NCBI GenBank assembly: GCA_910585545.1
Contig: CAJUFN010000004.1
Coordinates: forward strand, 101,939-165,938
DNA length: 64,000 nucleotides
Source: an uncultured Lachnospiraceae bacterium
Lineage (GTDB): Bacteria > Bacillota > Clostridia > Lachnospirales > Lachnospiraceae
Reading direction: 5' to 3'
Each line of letters begins with the position of its first letter. Positions within the stretch are counted from its first letter, which is position 1. A program made the translations under genes and the position numbers. This document shows positions 42,201 to 51,347 of the stretch, one piece after another. Under the pieces are notes generated by a model. That model saw nothing but the letters and a program-made list of their open reading frames with translations. It had not been told where the DNA came from and did no database searches.

Positions 42201-44908
42201 TCGTCTGCACCAATATGGAATGTATCGCTTGTGTTGAACAATTCCATATATTCTTTGTAAAGACTCTTCATGTATGCGACTGCCTCCGGGTTTGTAATAT
42301 CCAGTGCACTTTCGCTAATCCTTCCTGAGTTATCTCTCTGGCCCCAGTCCGGATGAACATCGAGAATCTGATCCACATGTCCTGGGCTGTCCAAAGATGG
42401 AATCACTTTGATTCCGTAAAGTCTTGCCTCTTCTATGATTTCTCTGATCTCTGCCTTTGTAAGGTGCTCTTCTGCCACAATCTCCGGATCTGTCTCACAT
42501 TCGATTCTAAATCCTAAGTTCTCAGAGAAATGCAGCTGAATGGTATTTAATTTCAGGAATGATAATTCTCTGATATGCTGAATGATCCAGTCTTTCGTAA
42601 TGTATTTACGTGCGATATCCACATGCAGACGTCTCTCGTCTACGTCCGGATAGTCTTCAATCACGCCATATACAAGCCCTTCATATGATACCATCATATT
42701 CTGGATCGTGCGAAGTCCGTAAATCACTGCATTTTCAGATGCGGCAACTAAACGCACACCGTCTTTTCCGATCTCAATTCTGTATGCTTCTTCACTGTCA
42801 GAGTCTGCCACTACCTTTTCGTCTTTCTCAATATCAATCACAATATCTGTCGGAGTAATGTTTTCTTCCAGCGCATATGCCATCGTAATCGGATTCTCTG
42901 ATGGGATTTCTTTTTGCGCATATTCTGCCGCCATCAATTTTACAACTTCGGCTAACCTTTCATTGTCTAAGTTCTCCTGCGTTGCCGGAATGATGAAACG
43001 AACTCCTTCGCTTATTCTCCAGATTTTTGCCGAAGGATCTGACGTATATTTCTGTACAACCGGATTTGCAAGCGCTGCAAGCTTTGCATCGCTTAAATCA
43101 GACACATCTTCATCACCCGGATCCGTCGTACTTTCATCTGCCCAAACAATATCTCCTGCTGCCGGAAGCGTAACGTTTGCCGTATCAATAGTTCCGTCCG
43201 AATTATGTCCTCCCGGTGCCTTAGATACGGAAAGCTGATTTGCCATAAAATCTGCATAGGTTCCGTTTACGCCCTGTTCCACATCATATCCTCTGCCATC
43301 ATCATGAAGAGGATCTTTAATAGAATCTGTGTTAACTCTCCATGAACGCTCTGCTGTAGTACGGATCTGGTAATAGGTATCGCGGATAATGCCCGTATCA
43401 CCTACACTATCATTGGCATTGTCACACCAGATTGCATAAGACGCCCCCAGCAAATTACCAGCCAATTCGCCTTGTGTCGGGTAACAGAATTTTCCATCCA
43501 TAAAGGACATCTGTTGTTTTACACCCATCTTGGAAAATTTACCAGGATTCCATCCCTTATTATTCTGTGCAATTTCATCATTTCTGTTATGTGTCTCATT
43601 TACCCATGTTCCATCAAAGATATTGTTTGCGGAACATTTGAACCACTGGTTTCCATATGCATAATACATGTAGTCAGATGTAAACGCCACAAGATCATGT
43701 CCGCTCCTTAACAGTTCCAGAACATTTTCATTGGCGCTGCCCGGATCCCAGTATAAAACCTGAATGTCGCTGTCTACTTTTGTACCGCCGCCAACTTTGA
43801 TTCCATCGTTGAACATACGAACGGTATAATCCATTGCCTTTAATTCTGCTGCGATTTCATTTACATAATCTACATAAACTTCTGAATTCGTGTCATATCC
43901 TGTTGCCTCATCCGCAGAAATATTAAAATAAGCACATCCTCTGCTCTTGAAATATTCTGCATATTTATAAATCAATTCCTTTACAAATGATGCTGCCTCT
44001 GCATTTTCCAAATTAATCGTACTTGCAGATTTTTTATAAGAATTATAATATTTCAAAATCCAGTCCATATGTCCCGGTGAATTCAGTGTCGGAATTACAG
44101 TGACTCCGTATTGTTTCGCTACGGCAAGAATCTCATCCATATCTGCCTGATCTAGTGTCAATGTAGATACAATTTTGGAAAGATCGTCATTTTGTTCACC
44201 GTCTGCCCATGTAAGATTCATATCATCCAAAGCAAAACGGAATCCTTTATTATTGGAAAAATCAAGATACAATACGTTCATCTTATTCCATGACATATCT
44301 TTGATCATTGCTTTGATCGTATCTACTTCAAAGAATTTACGTCCAATATCCCAGAATAAACTTCTCTCTTTCACATCTGGATAATCTGTTACGGTTCCGC
44401 AAGTCATCTCACCGCCATTTTGCATCAATGTGTTCATCGCATATTTGATTCCTACATAACCTTGTGCAGTAATAAATATGTTCTCTTCTGTAATCTCCAT
44501 CTCATATGCCTGAGAAGCGTCTGCACCGCCATTCTCCACATTGCCAAGGACAATTACAATATCGCCAGCTTTTACCTGGTCTTCAGTTCCGTATACGATC
44601 TGAAGTACTCTGGAATTGCCGATGTCTTTTGCCGCAAGCTCACTTGCAGTTAATTTCAATACCTCTGCAATATCTCCTTGCGGTTTTTCATTGCTCACGT
44701 AAAAAATACGTGAATTACGCGTCACGGAAAATGTTCCTTCCGATGCATCATACCTTTTTACCGTTGGTAACGAGGAGTTCGCGTCTTCTTGTGACTGTGC
44801 TGCAAACACGCCAAACGCCTGGCTGGAAAGAATCATGGTACATACCATAATTGCTGCCAAAATCCTCTTAAACGTGCCTTTTTGTTTTTTGTTGCTAATC
44901 TTTTTCAC
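39260..44908 (-). CDS. Surface-anchored beta-N-acetylhexosaminidase with two GH20 domains
   Basis: This 1882-residue wall-anchored exo-glycosidase removes terminal beta-HexNAc from glycans. GTG 44908 is the start (AAAGGAGGG eight bases upstream). A signal peptide (1-37) is followed by GH20 unit 1 (about 150-530; catalytic pair Asp333-Glu334 in NISADEATGYD) and GH20 unit 2 (about 720-1095; Asp902-Glu903 in FHIGADEYINF), each preceded by a GH20b-type domain. A MucBP-like domain (1138-1200; TLRYVTDTGKVLKKD), FIVAR-type helices (about 1205-1345) and an F5/8C/CBM32-like sandwich (about 1350-1480; KMLDGDFNTKCWFE) follow. Next come a FIVAR, the four-module cassette and AKTGD with a membrane helix. 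The tandem design resembles pneumococcal StrH. The linkage specificity of each unit is not decidable here. Confidence 0.92.
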   Translation of the reverse strand: MKKISNKKQKGTFKRILAAIMVCTMILSSQAFGVFAAQSQEDANSSLPTVKRYDASEGTFSVTRNSRIFYVSNEKPQGDIAEVLKLTASELAAKDIGNSRVLQIVYGTEDQVKAGDIVIVLGNVENGGADASQAYEMEITEENIFITAQGYVGIKYAMNTLMQNGGEMTCGTVTDYPDVKERSLFWDIGRKFFEVDTIKAMIKDMSWNKMNVLYLDFSNNKGFRFALDDMNLTWADGEQNDDLSKIVSTLTLDQADMDEILAVAKQYGVTVIPTLNSPGHMDWILKYYNSYKKSASTINLENAEAASFVKELIYKYAEYFKSRGCAYFNISADEATGYDTNSEVYVDYVNEIAAELKAMDYTVRMFNDGIKVGGGTKVDSDIQVLYWDPGSANENVLELLRSGHDLVAFTSDYMYYAYGNQWFKCSANNIFDGTWVNETHNRNDEIAQNNKGWNPGKFSKMGVKQQMSFMDGKFCYPTQGELAGNLLGASYAIWCDNANDSVGDTGIIRDTYYQIRTTAERSWRVNTDSIKDPLHDDGRGYDVEQGVNGTYADFMANQLSVSKAPGGHNSDGTIDTANVTLPAAGDIVWADESTTDPGDEDVSDLSDAKLAALANPVVQKYTSDPSAKIWRISEGVRFIIPATQENLDNERLAEVVKLMAAEYAQKEIPSENPITMAYALEENITPTDIVIDIEKDEKVVADSDSEEAYRIEIGKDGVRLVAASENAVIYGLRTIQNMMVSYEGLVYGVIEDYPDVDERRLHVDIARKYITKDWIIQHIRELSFLKLNTIQLHFSENLGFRIECETDPEIVAEEHLTKAEIREIIEEARLYGIKVIPSLDSPGHVDQILDVHPDWGQRDNSGRISESALDITNPEAVAYMKSLYKEYMELFNTSDTFHIGADEYINFQTANYTYNQVLGSYAQEQGIGSTWLDAFAYYVNDIAEFVHDNGFTPRIWNDGIFYKSTTQNVVMHDYIEIDYWTRWDYNMTELQTFIDKGFKKIYNINANYFYYVLRNDQNEASFDYPNQEERIFNQWHPGVYCGRGGVDQIVDYREDFVAGSSLAIWCDNANVATEDEISLGIRKELRGMATKSWNADSNTNLTLDEFRELYGKLGDVAGFEKGSTLPEVGEIQSSDSMGSVTLRYVTDTGKVLKKDVVKYGMLDADYEFAAEEFYGYKVISESAVSGTYKKEGETITFLYQLDTDKSALEGALYPALDEVYYIAETFAEYKEACAAAEAVFENEMAEQIEIDAAYEALAGAKAKVVRLERFALYIETTYPIASDGYVEGYDAYQAAIEAGKEVLKDADTTAAQWLAALEAIRTAKSGLIKAEEVEIEVEATVGYYQNYSYAKMLDGDFNTKCWFETDQTAGDEVVFKFSEPVDMSSIRIVHPDDVAGKDVIHGADIETALNEGEWTKRGELTGEIDTTIEFDKTRVQYVRILLTKTVKYWYQVSEVVFEYELVPADTSLAEMIASAEDIDITGKTPESVADMVDALIAAQKAYVSGKEDTSAEKEALQEAIAGLTGGGEPTVTDKADLIALIEYAETQKENEAYTHVVLAVRQAFEAALTKAIEVNEKATATQDEVDEAYDKLLAKVHLLSFIGGDTTELQTLYDTLKGLDTRVYTEESVKVFEKALQDAKEVLERGENALKGDIEDAFTALDAAWKGLERLPFDKTKLAALIQEANGYVANKDKYLSVTDLESALAGAQDVYARDDVTQDDINTAYSVLLQAIFGLREIPNKNVLEGLIASVQAMDLSDYTADTVRAVKAALAYANEVLEDEGADQKKVDKAVTALEDAVEALKKDTQEDHVVDTKGDGKEDTSSESGTKKRASTDKNMKKTASTGSTAKAAKTGDEMPFVLWGMMLAAACAGVIASVKKKY

Positions 44909-44942
44909 TCATTTTCCCTCCTTTGAGTTAATATACATTACC

Positions 44943-44972
44943 ATTGTACAAGTTGTATGTATATTCTGTCAA
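44943..44972 (-). promoter_or_regulatory. Promoter of the double-GH20 gene
   Basis: TTGACA (44967-44972) and TACAAT (44943-44948) on the minus strand are 18 bp apart, close to consensus. The leader is about 30 nt. Confidence 0.88.
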
Positions 44973-45003
44973 TTATTTTTTATTTTAATTAGTTTTATAC
45001 AAA

Positions 45004-45037
45004 AATACCGCGGAGCATTTCCATGCCCCACGGTATT
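45004..45037 (-). terminator. Terminator of the second GH101 gene
   Basis: The stem AATACCGCGGAGCAT with ATGCCCCACGGTATT (45004-45037) has two mismatches and a TTTTTG tail on the minus strand. It separates this gene from the GH20 gene. Confidence 0.88.
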
Positions 45038-45059
45038 TTATCACTATTAGATTATTACA

Positions 45060-48000
45060 TTATCTCTTTTTCATTTTACGGATTGCAACTACAAGGATTG
45101 CTCCTGCTGCCAAAAGCATTACAACTACTATTGCAATTACCGGAGCTTTGTCACCTGTTTTCACATTGTTCTTTGTATTTGTGCTGCCTGTAGATGCTTT
45201 CTTGTCATCCGTCTTCTTATCTTTAGATGCAACTTTTTCATCCGATTTTGTATCATCATCTGCTGCACTAACACTGCCACTGTCCGCATTTGCTGCTTTG
45301 ATTGCATCTTCCAATGCCTTCACTGCTGCATCTACTTCTTTTTGATCTGCATTCTCATCTTCGAATACTGCCGCTGCTTTCGCGTATGCTGCTTTCACTG
45401 CTCCTGCAGTTTCTGCACTGTATACACTTAAGTCCATTGCCTCTACTTTTGCAAGCAAGCCTTGCAACTTATCTTTATTCGGTACTTCCCTTAATCCAAA
45501 GATTGCTTTCAGAAGCACTTTATATGCAGCTTCAATATCATCCTGCACAACTTCATCACTCGCAAGAACTTCTCTTGCTCCTGCCAGAGCTGCCGTAAAT
45601 TCTTCGGTAGATTCCGGTACATAATTTCCAATGTTTTCTTCATATTTAGAAGCGTCTCCAACAAGTTTTTCCAACTTGCTCTTGTCGATTGGATTTTCTA
45701 CCAGTGCATCCATTGCTGACTGCAATGCATCACGTGCCGCATCTATCTCTGCCTGAAGTGAATTTTCATCTGCAAGTACTGCCTGTGCGTCTTCTAACGC
45801 TTTGGCAAATGGCGCCCAGCTTTCTTTCGTATACATCTTTTCTACTTTACCTTCTGCATCACCTACGAGAACGGTTAGGCTTCCTGTATTTCCCGTAAAG
45901 TCTAATAAATGTACTTTCGAAAGCAGTGCATCGTATGCTGCGTCTACCTGTGCCTGTGTTGCTGCTGCGTTTTCATTCACTGCAACTGCATCTGCAAGTG
46001 CTCTTTCGAATAACGCTTTCACCTTTGGTACAAGGTATTGATAGCTTTCTGCATTCTTTGCGCTTTGTGCATATTCAATGAGATCTGCGAGGTCTGTTTT
46101 ATCCGCTTTTGATGTTTTTCCTGCATCAATTGCACCTGTAAGATTTACCAGTGCAAGTTTCACATCATAGTTGGTTGCCTCTTCATCTGCAAGAACTGCT
46201 TCTGCAATTGCAAGTTTTTCTGTGAATGCTTCCCATGTTCCTTCTGCAAAATCTGCTTCCGTGTACTGTCTTGCACTCGTCACGATTGCCTCAAGTCCGC
46301 TCTTATCTACCGGCACTTCTTCAATTACCGCTTCTTCTTCACTTGTAACACGGATTTCCGCTGCCGTTGCCCACCAGTTATCAGAAAGTGCGCTCTTTCC
46401 GACAAGACGAACATTCTTCACATTCTCAATCGGCTCAAATGTTACTTTCTTCCAAAGCGTGTCGTATGCCCATGTTCCTTCTGCTACCTTCTGGTACTCA
46501 CTGCTGCCTGCTGTTTTTACCTGAATCTCATATTCTGAGATACCCTGACGATTGTATCCGCCGTAAGCAATCATTGCCGGAAGATAACGGAAACCATCAA
46601 CGGTATGTGCTTCTGCAAATTCAAGATCGATCCATCCACCTACGCTTGCCCAGTCTGACCAGTTATCATATGATGTTACCCATGCTGTGCTGACATCACC
46701 ATCGATTGCAAATTCTTTCGGTCCTGCACCCTCACCGAATGTTTTATTAAGTTCTTCAAGTCCTGCGGTTACCGTTACATTATCTAATGGAATATCGTAT
46801 ACTGCACTGGCTGCCGGGTCTGTATTAATGGAATTCATATATTCAATAGTTGCTCTTAAATGATAGTATGCATTTTCCATATCCGCCTCTGTAGCTCCAT
46901 CTTTATGAAGTGCTACTTTCGCATCATCTAATGCTTCCTGCAAATACTTCCAATCTTCTAATACATAATCCACTCTGTTATATGCTGCTTCTGCTTCTGC
47001 AATCAGCGCTTCCAAAGCTTCCCCGGATATTTCCTCTTCTACTTTTTCAATTACAAGATTGTCAAGAACAAAATCTTTGTAACCGCCAAAGTTAGCTACA
47101 TTTCCGTTTAAGTCTTTGACATCCGCAACACCGCCTCCGGAATAGATACCGAACCATGTGTTGCCGGAAAGGTCACCGATCAGTGTAAATTCTTTACGGG
47201 CAGTCTCCCCTCTTGCAATTGCTAATGGCTGCAGTTCGATTTCTTTCGTGCCATACTCTCCGCTTCCAATTGCCAATGAATATGTCTCATCCCATCCTGC
47301 CTGATAATCAAAACTTACTTTGTACTCTACACCTGGCTCAAAACGGAAGTTCTGCGGGATCGTCTGGTACGCAAGTGTGTTGCGTGTGGAAATTCTTTCA
47401 TTTTTATTGTCATCATAGTATGTATATCCACAAAGACCATTGATCTTCACAGACCATGTACCTTCGATAACATCATCCATCTTCTTAACATCCCATCCTG
47501 CTTGTGTATATGGTTCATGCAATTCGGATAAATGAATACGGTTATCTTCTACGCCTTCGATACCGCTTACTACGAATGGATAAAGTCCCTGTACATTTGA
47601 TTCGAAATCCTGCTCGAATCTTACGATCTTACCATCTTCATCATAGATGATGTTCTGTGAATCATTCTCTACGATACGAACATCGTCAAAGTAGGTATCT
47701 CCTTCGCCTGCTTCTTTTGCAAGTGTCAGTGTTACCTCTCCATCCTCCGGTGCGGTAAAGAATACATACATGTTCTGGAAATAACTGCTTCCGTCTACGG
47801 TGGCACTTGAATTACTGTGTGTATAAGCTTTTACATAGTTCTTCGCGATAGAACGAGCTGTGTAGTTAGATGCTAATACGTCGTCTCCACACTTGATCGT
47901 CATAGATGCCTTCGAATCACTTCTGTTATCTACACCAACAAGTACTGCATACTGTTTTCCGGCTTCTAAGTCTGTAAGTTTCTGAGTCATGGAAATTTCA

Positions 48001-51000
48001 CCGGACAATTTCATCATCGGATTGCTGTACTGACTCTTAGCGATCGCAGCATCTCCCAAACCTTCTTTGGTCCAAGCATCGAAGTTACCGCTGTTAAAGC
48101 CTGCGTCTACGATGTGCATTCCTTCGCTCCATGTAATATCCAGGTTTCCTTTTTCTCCTTTGAATACTACATATGGAATCTCGGATTCTGCTGTCAATCT
48201 GATTTTTCCGTCTACGACTTCTACCGTCTTTTCTTCTGTCTTACCAAGGTCTGTCAATTTATAGACAACAACATTTTGAAGTCCTGCCCATGAGTCTGGC
48301 AATTCCCATTCTGTTGTTCCTCCCTGGGTATTCCAGTGGTACAGTTTTTCATCATCAGAAGCTACTTTTTCCCCTGTGTTGACATCCCAGATCCATGGCA
48401 GCAGATAACTTTCTGTTCCTTTGTTTCTTCCCTGCTGAATGTCGGAATTACTTCTGTCACCTACGGATGGCGCACCCTGAGCGATCACTTTGCCGTTCAA
48501 TGTCATCGTTCTGTTTCTGTATCCTGCCGAATTCGGGTCATTGGATTCTCTTTCGATGAATAAGGTATCGCCGTCTTCGTCTCTTAATGTGATCTCCATC
48601 TCTGGTACCCAGTTGGATGCTGAGCCTGCCTGTACCGGTTCTCCGTCCACCCATTTGATTACTTCGTAATGCTGGATGAACTTTGTTGTCAAATCATGTG
48701 TATAAAGGTTGGTCATATATGTGTCGTAATCATTACGTCCCTGCCATCCTTCGAAGTCCTTCATGTTATATCCGCCAAGAAGAGGCATCATAGCTGCTCC
48801 GCCATAGCTTGGGAAATCACCTACCCAGGAATCCTTCTGATGATTACGTAAGAAACGCATTACTTCACTATTTTCTCCCTGAGAGTTATAACCTCCGTAT
48901 GTAAGGTCACATGCCCAATGCTGGAAGGTAGAATCATACTCGTTTGCTACGCCCCATTCGTTAGACATACGCCAGCCATTATCGTTGATCTCCTTGGATA
49001 ACTTACGTGTCTGCCAGGAGTCATCATTGGAACTTCCCGTGTTATTTCCCCAGATATCTACATATACGAAATCAAGGTTCTGTCCCACTAATTCTTCCAA
49101 TGCATCAAAACGAGCTTCTCTTTCTCCTGTTGCCAGGTCATAGATACTGTCAAGTCCGATACCCTGGTCGATCCAGTTCCAGCCATAGCGAAGACTTCCG
49201 TCTGAATTACGGCGTACATTATCCTCTTTAAATGCTTTTGCTTCCGGATACATCTCGCCTGCATTTACATGGATACCAAATCTTGCTCCATACTGCGCAC
49301 CTTTCGTCATCAAGACATTCATTTCATCTGCTCCACCGATTCTCTTTCCGATGTCTGCATAATCCGGATGTGCAGAGTCATGTCCCTCATTTGCATATCC
49401 TTTCAGCAATACAGACTGTCCCAGTCCGTCTGTGTGCATTGCTACACGTTTTACATTGTCAAGCGCTGTAAGGAATGGGTTCTGAGCCTGTCCTCCAAAG
49501 TTCATGGAGATACGATACGCAACGAGCTCCGGAACTTCTTCGCTCTTGAATGGATCATTCATAATGCTGCGGTATGCAACTGCACCGTCCTGCCAGTCAA
49601 TCTGTTCGTCATCATTCATATCGTCTGCAATGATGATCTTTGTCTGCGGCATCGCTGTTTCCTCTACCATATAGCGTCTTCCCCGGGAATCCGTGACTAC
49701 TCTGTGATAATACCATTTACAGCTCGAAAGTCCTACGGATTTTCCGTCCTCGGTATTCTGTGTCGTCGCCATAACTCTTGTATTGTAGGAACCACCGGAT
49801 GCTACGGCATATACCACACGTCCCTCATTCTCAGAGTTGCTCCAAAGTCCTGCACTCAGTTCGTCATTCGAAACAAATGCATACATATAATCCTTGTTTA
49901 AATTAGTATTGTTCTGGATCTGCACATATTCGTCACCACTGATCCTTGTGTTGCCTGACATTGCCGCACCTTTTAAGTTGGCATTGCCCTGTGTACTGTT
50001 AACCGATACCAGACTGTGATTCGGGATCTCGATCGTCTGGATCGGATATCCATCCACGCTGTCCTCTAAATTATTTTCGATCTTTGTGATATTGAACGCC
50101 AGTGTGTTTGCTTCTGCAACTAATTCAGCAGTAATCACTGCATCAATGTTATTCCCTTTTACGTTCATCACGTATTGCGCTCTGTTTCCGTCAAATGTAA
50201 CTTCTACATCATCTTCGGAAAGCTCTACTGCTGTTCCGTTGATTTTGACTGTCTTGATCGCTGCTTCCTGTCCTAAGAATGTCTTTCCTGCCAGGTCGCC
50301 TTTCATCTTATATTTTACGACGCTTGGGAAGTTCTTTGCTACATATACATCCATCGCCTCTGTGGAAAGTACTTCCGTCTCAACTGCCCCTGGTTCTTCT
50401 GGTTCTACAGGGTCTATCGGGTCTGGATCGGTACTCTCAGCTTGTCCTGTATAATGTATATCTTTTAGTAAAACATCCGTGCCGGTTCCATTATACGTTC
50501 CGCCTTTGATCGCGATCTGATTTCCCAAAGTTTCTGCAATTCCTGCAAAATCTTCATTTTCAAATACTACTTCCCCATTTAATGAGAATGTCATCTTATG
50601 GTCTGCGGTCCACTCAATACGCACGTCATACTCCGTTCCCTGCGCCGGAACTGCTGCTCTGTCGCCCGAATACCAGTCTCCATCCCCATTCGTATACTTC
50701 TGCCAGAACCATCCGCCATTGTCATATCCAACAAACATACCATTCTGGTCTGTGTTATACCCAAGGTATACACCGAATCTGTCACTGTCACTGATTCCGG
50801 TATTGGCGTTATTCGTCTTCATCTTAAAAGAAAAATATCCGTCCGCATTAAAATCAAATGTATTTGGATTGACAAGCATTGCCGGATTTGTTCCCGGATT
50901 GTTTCTGCTGCCCTCATCCGATGCTTTGAAATGCAGCCACCCATCTTCTACTGCAAACGTGTCTCCATCCGCCTTATTGTCCTGTGTCCATGCATCTTTA

Positions 51001-51140
51001 ACTCCGTCCTCTAATTTTCGGGCTGCTGCTTCTTCCGCTTTTACCAGGGATGCCTCAAAAACATTCACTGGTGTCGCTGTCACTACCATCGCAGCTGCCA
51101 TGGCTACGCTAAGCCATTTCACCAATTTCTTTTTCTTCAT
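45060..51140 (-). CDS. Second surface-anchored endo-alpha-N-acetylgalactosaminidase (GH101) with CBM32-like domain
   Basis: This 2026-residue paralogue of the GH101 protein downstream starts at ATG 51140 with AAAGGAGG upstream. A signal peptide (1-36) is followed by a concanavalin-like sandwich (about 40-235), the GH101 N-terminal sandwich (260-500), and a barrel with nucleophile Asp695 in FVYVDIWGNN and acid/base Glu728 in SNEWGVANEYD, the same 33-residue spacing as its paralogue. GH101 C-terminal domains lead to about 1410, then a FIVAR, a CBM32/F5-8C-like domain (about 1485-1640; FAIDGDVSTAWVTSYDNW), FIVAR modules and the four-module cassette. It ends VKTGD, a membrane helix and RKMKKR. 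It lacks the regulatory-like folds of the other copy, so the two probably differ in docking rather than chemistry. Confidence 0.93.
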   Translation of the reverse strand: MKKKKLVKWLSVAMAAAMVVTATPVNVFEASLVKAEEAAARKLEDGVKDAWTQDNKADGDTFAVEDGWLHFKASDEGSRNNPGTNPAMLVNPNTFDFNADGYFSFKMKTNNANTGISDSDRFGVYLGYNTDQNGMFVGYDNGGWFWQKYTNGDGDWYSGDRAAVPAQGTEYDVRIEWTADHKMTFSLNGEVVFENEDFAGIAETLGNQIAIKGGTYNGTGTDVLLKDIHYTGQAESTDPDPIDPVEPEEPGAVETEVLSTEAMDVYVAKNFPSVVKYKMKGDLAGKTFLGQEAAIKTVKINGTAVELSEDDVEVTFDGNRAQYVMNVKGNNIDAVITAELVAEANTLAFNITKIENNLEDSVDGYPIQTIEIPNHSLVSVNSTQGNANLKGAAMSGNTRISGDEYVQIQNNTNLNKDYMYAFVSNDELSAGLWSNSENEGRVVYAVASGGSYNTRVMATTQNTEDGKSVGLSSCKWYYHRVVTDSRGRRYMVEETAMPQTKIIIADDMNDDEQIDWQDGAVAYRSIMNDPFKSEEVPELVAYRISMNFGGQAQNPFLTALDNVKRVAMHTDGLGQSVLLKGYANEGHDSAHPDYADIGKRIGGADEMNVLMTKGAQYGARFGIHVNAGEMYPEAKAFKEDNVRRNSDGSLRYGWNWIDQGIGLDSIYDLATGEREARFDALEELVGQNLDFVYVDIWGNNTGSSNDDSWQTRKLSKEINDNGWRMSNEWGVANEYDSTFQHWACDLTYGGYNSQGENSEVMRFLRNHQKDSWVGDFPSYGGAAMMPLLGGYNMKDFEGWQGRNDYDTYMTNLYTHDLTTKFIQHYEVIKWVDGEPVQAGSASNWVPEMEITLRDEDGDTLFIERESNDPNSAGYRNRTMTLNGKVIAQGAPSVGDRSNSDIQQGRNKGTESYLLPWIWDVNTGEKVASDDEKLYHWNTQGGTTEWELPDSWAGLQNVVVYKLTDLGKTEEKTVEVVDGKIRLTAESEIPYVVFKGEKGNLDITWSEGMHIVDAGFNSGNFDAWTKEGLGDAAIAKSQYSNPMMKLSGEISMTQKLTDLEAGKQYAVLVGVDNRSDSKASMTIKCGDDVLASNYTARSIAKNYVKAYTHSNSSATVDGSSYFQNMYVFFTAPEDGEVTLTLAKEAGEGDTYFDDVRIVENDSQNIIYDEDGKIVRFEQDFESNVQGLYPFVVSGIEGVEDNRIHLSELHEPYTQAGWDVKKMDDVIEGTWSVKINGLCGYTYYDDNKNERISTRNTLAYQTIPQNFRFEPGVEYKVSFDYQAGWDETYSLAIGSGEYGTKEIELQPLAIARGETARKEFTLIGDLSGNTWFGIYSGGGVADVKDLNGNVANFGGYKDFVLDNLVIEKVEEEISGEALEALIAEAEAAYNRVDYVLEDWKYLQEALDDAKVALHKDGATEADMENAYYHLRATIEYMNSINTDPAASAVYDIPLDNVTVTAGLEELNKTFGEGAGPKEFAIDGDVSTAWVTSYDNWSDWASVGGWIDLEFAEAHTVDGFRYLPAMIAYGGYNRQGISEYEIQVKTAGSSEYQKVAEGTWAYDTLWKKVTFEPIENVKNVRLVGKSALSDNWWATAAEIRVTSEEEAVIEEVPVDKSGLEAIVTSARQYTEADFAEGTWEAFTEKLAIAEAVLADEEATNYDVKLALVNLTGAIDAGKTSKADKTDLADLIEYAQSAKNAESYQYLVPKVKALFERALADAVAVNENAAATQAQVDAAYDALLSKVHLLDFTGNTGSLTVLVGDAEGKVEKMYTKESWAPFAKALEDAQAVLADENSLQAEIDAARDALQSAMDALVENPIDKSKLEKLVGDASKYEENIGNYVPESTEEFTAALAGAREVLASDEVVQDDIEAAYKVLLKAIFGLREVPNKDKLQGLLAKVEAMDLSVYSAETAGAVKAAYAKAAAVFEDENADQKEVDAAVKALEDAIKAANADSGSVSAADDDTKSDEKVASKDKKTDDKKASTGSTNTKNNVKTGDKAPVIAIVVVMLLAAGAILVVAIRKMKKR

Positions 51141-51189
51141 ATCGTTCCTCCTTTGGCCTTAATAAGTTGTTGGGCTTTCTAATGCACAT
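51109..51189 (-). CDS. Possible 26-residue upstream ORF overlapping the second GH101 start
   Basis: An ATG at 51189 follows a strong GGAGGGAGGG site by three bases and reads 26 codons (starting MCIRKPNNLLRPKEE) to TAG at 51109. It overlaps the first codons of the GH101 gene in another frame and includes that gene's ribosome site. It could couple or control GH101 translation. The peptide itself has no recognisable features. Confidence 0.4.
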   Translation of the reverse strand: MCIRKPNNLLRPKEERYEEKEIGEMA

Positions 51190-51226
51190 TTTCCCTCCCT
51201 CCATAAAACCCCCCATATTAATTTCT

Positions 51227-51255
51227 ATTATACGCAACCTCCAACATTTTGTCTT
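51227..51255 (-). promoter_or_regulatory. Promoter of the second GH101 gene
   Basis: TATAAT (51227-51232) has a weak -35, AAGACA (51250-51255), at 17 bp on the minus strand. A weak -35 suggests activator dependence. The leader is about 80 nt and carries the upstream ORF. Confidence 0.65.
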
Positions 51256-51347
51256 TATACTTTTTCCGTTTTTTTGTGTCTTTTTGCCCCTTTTTTATAT
51301 ATAACAAATTATTTTTTGACACTATGCACAAAAATCTCGTAGAAACA

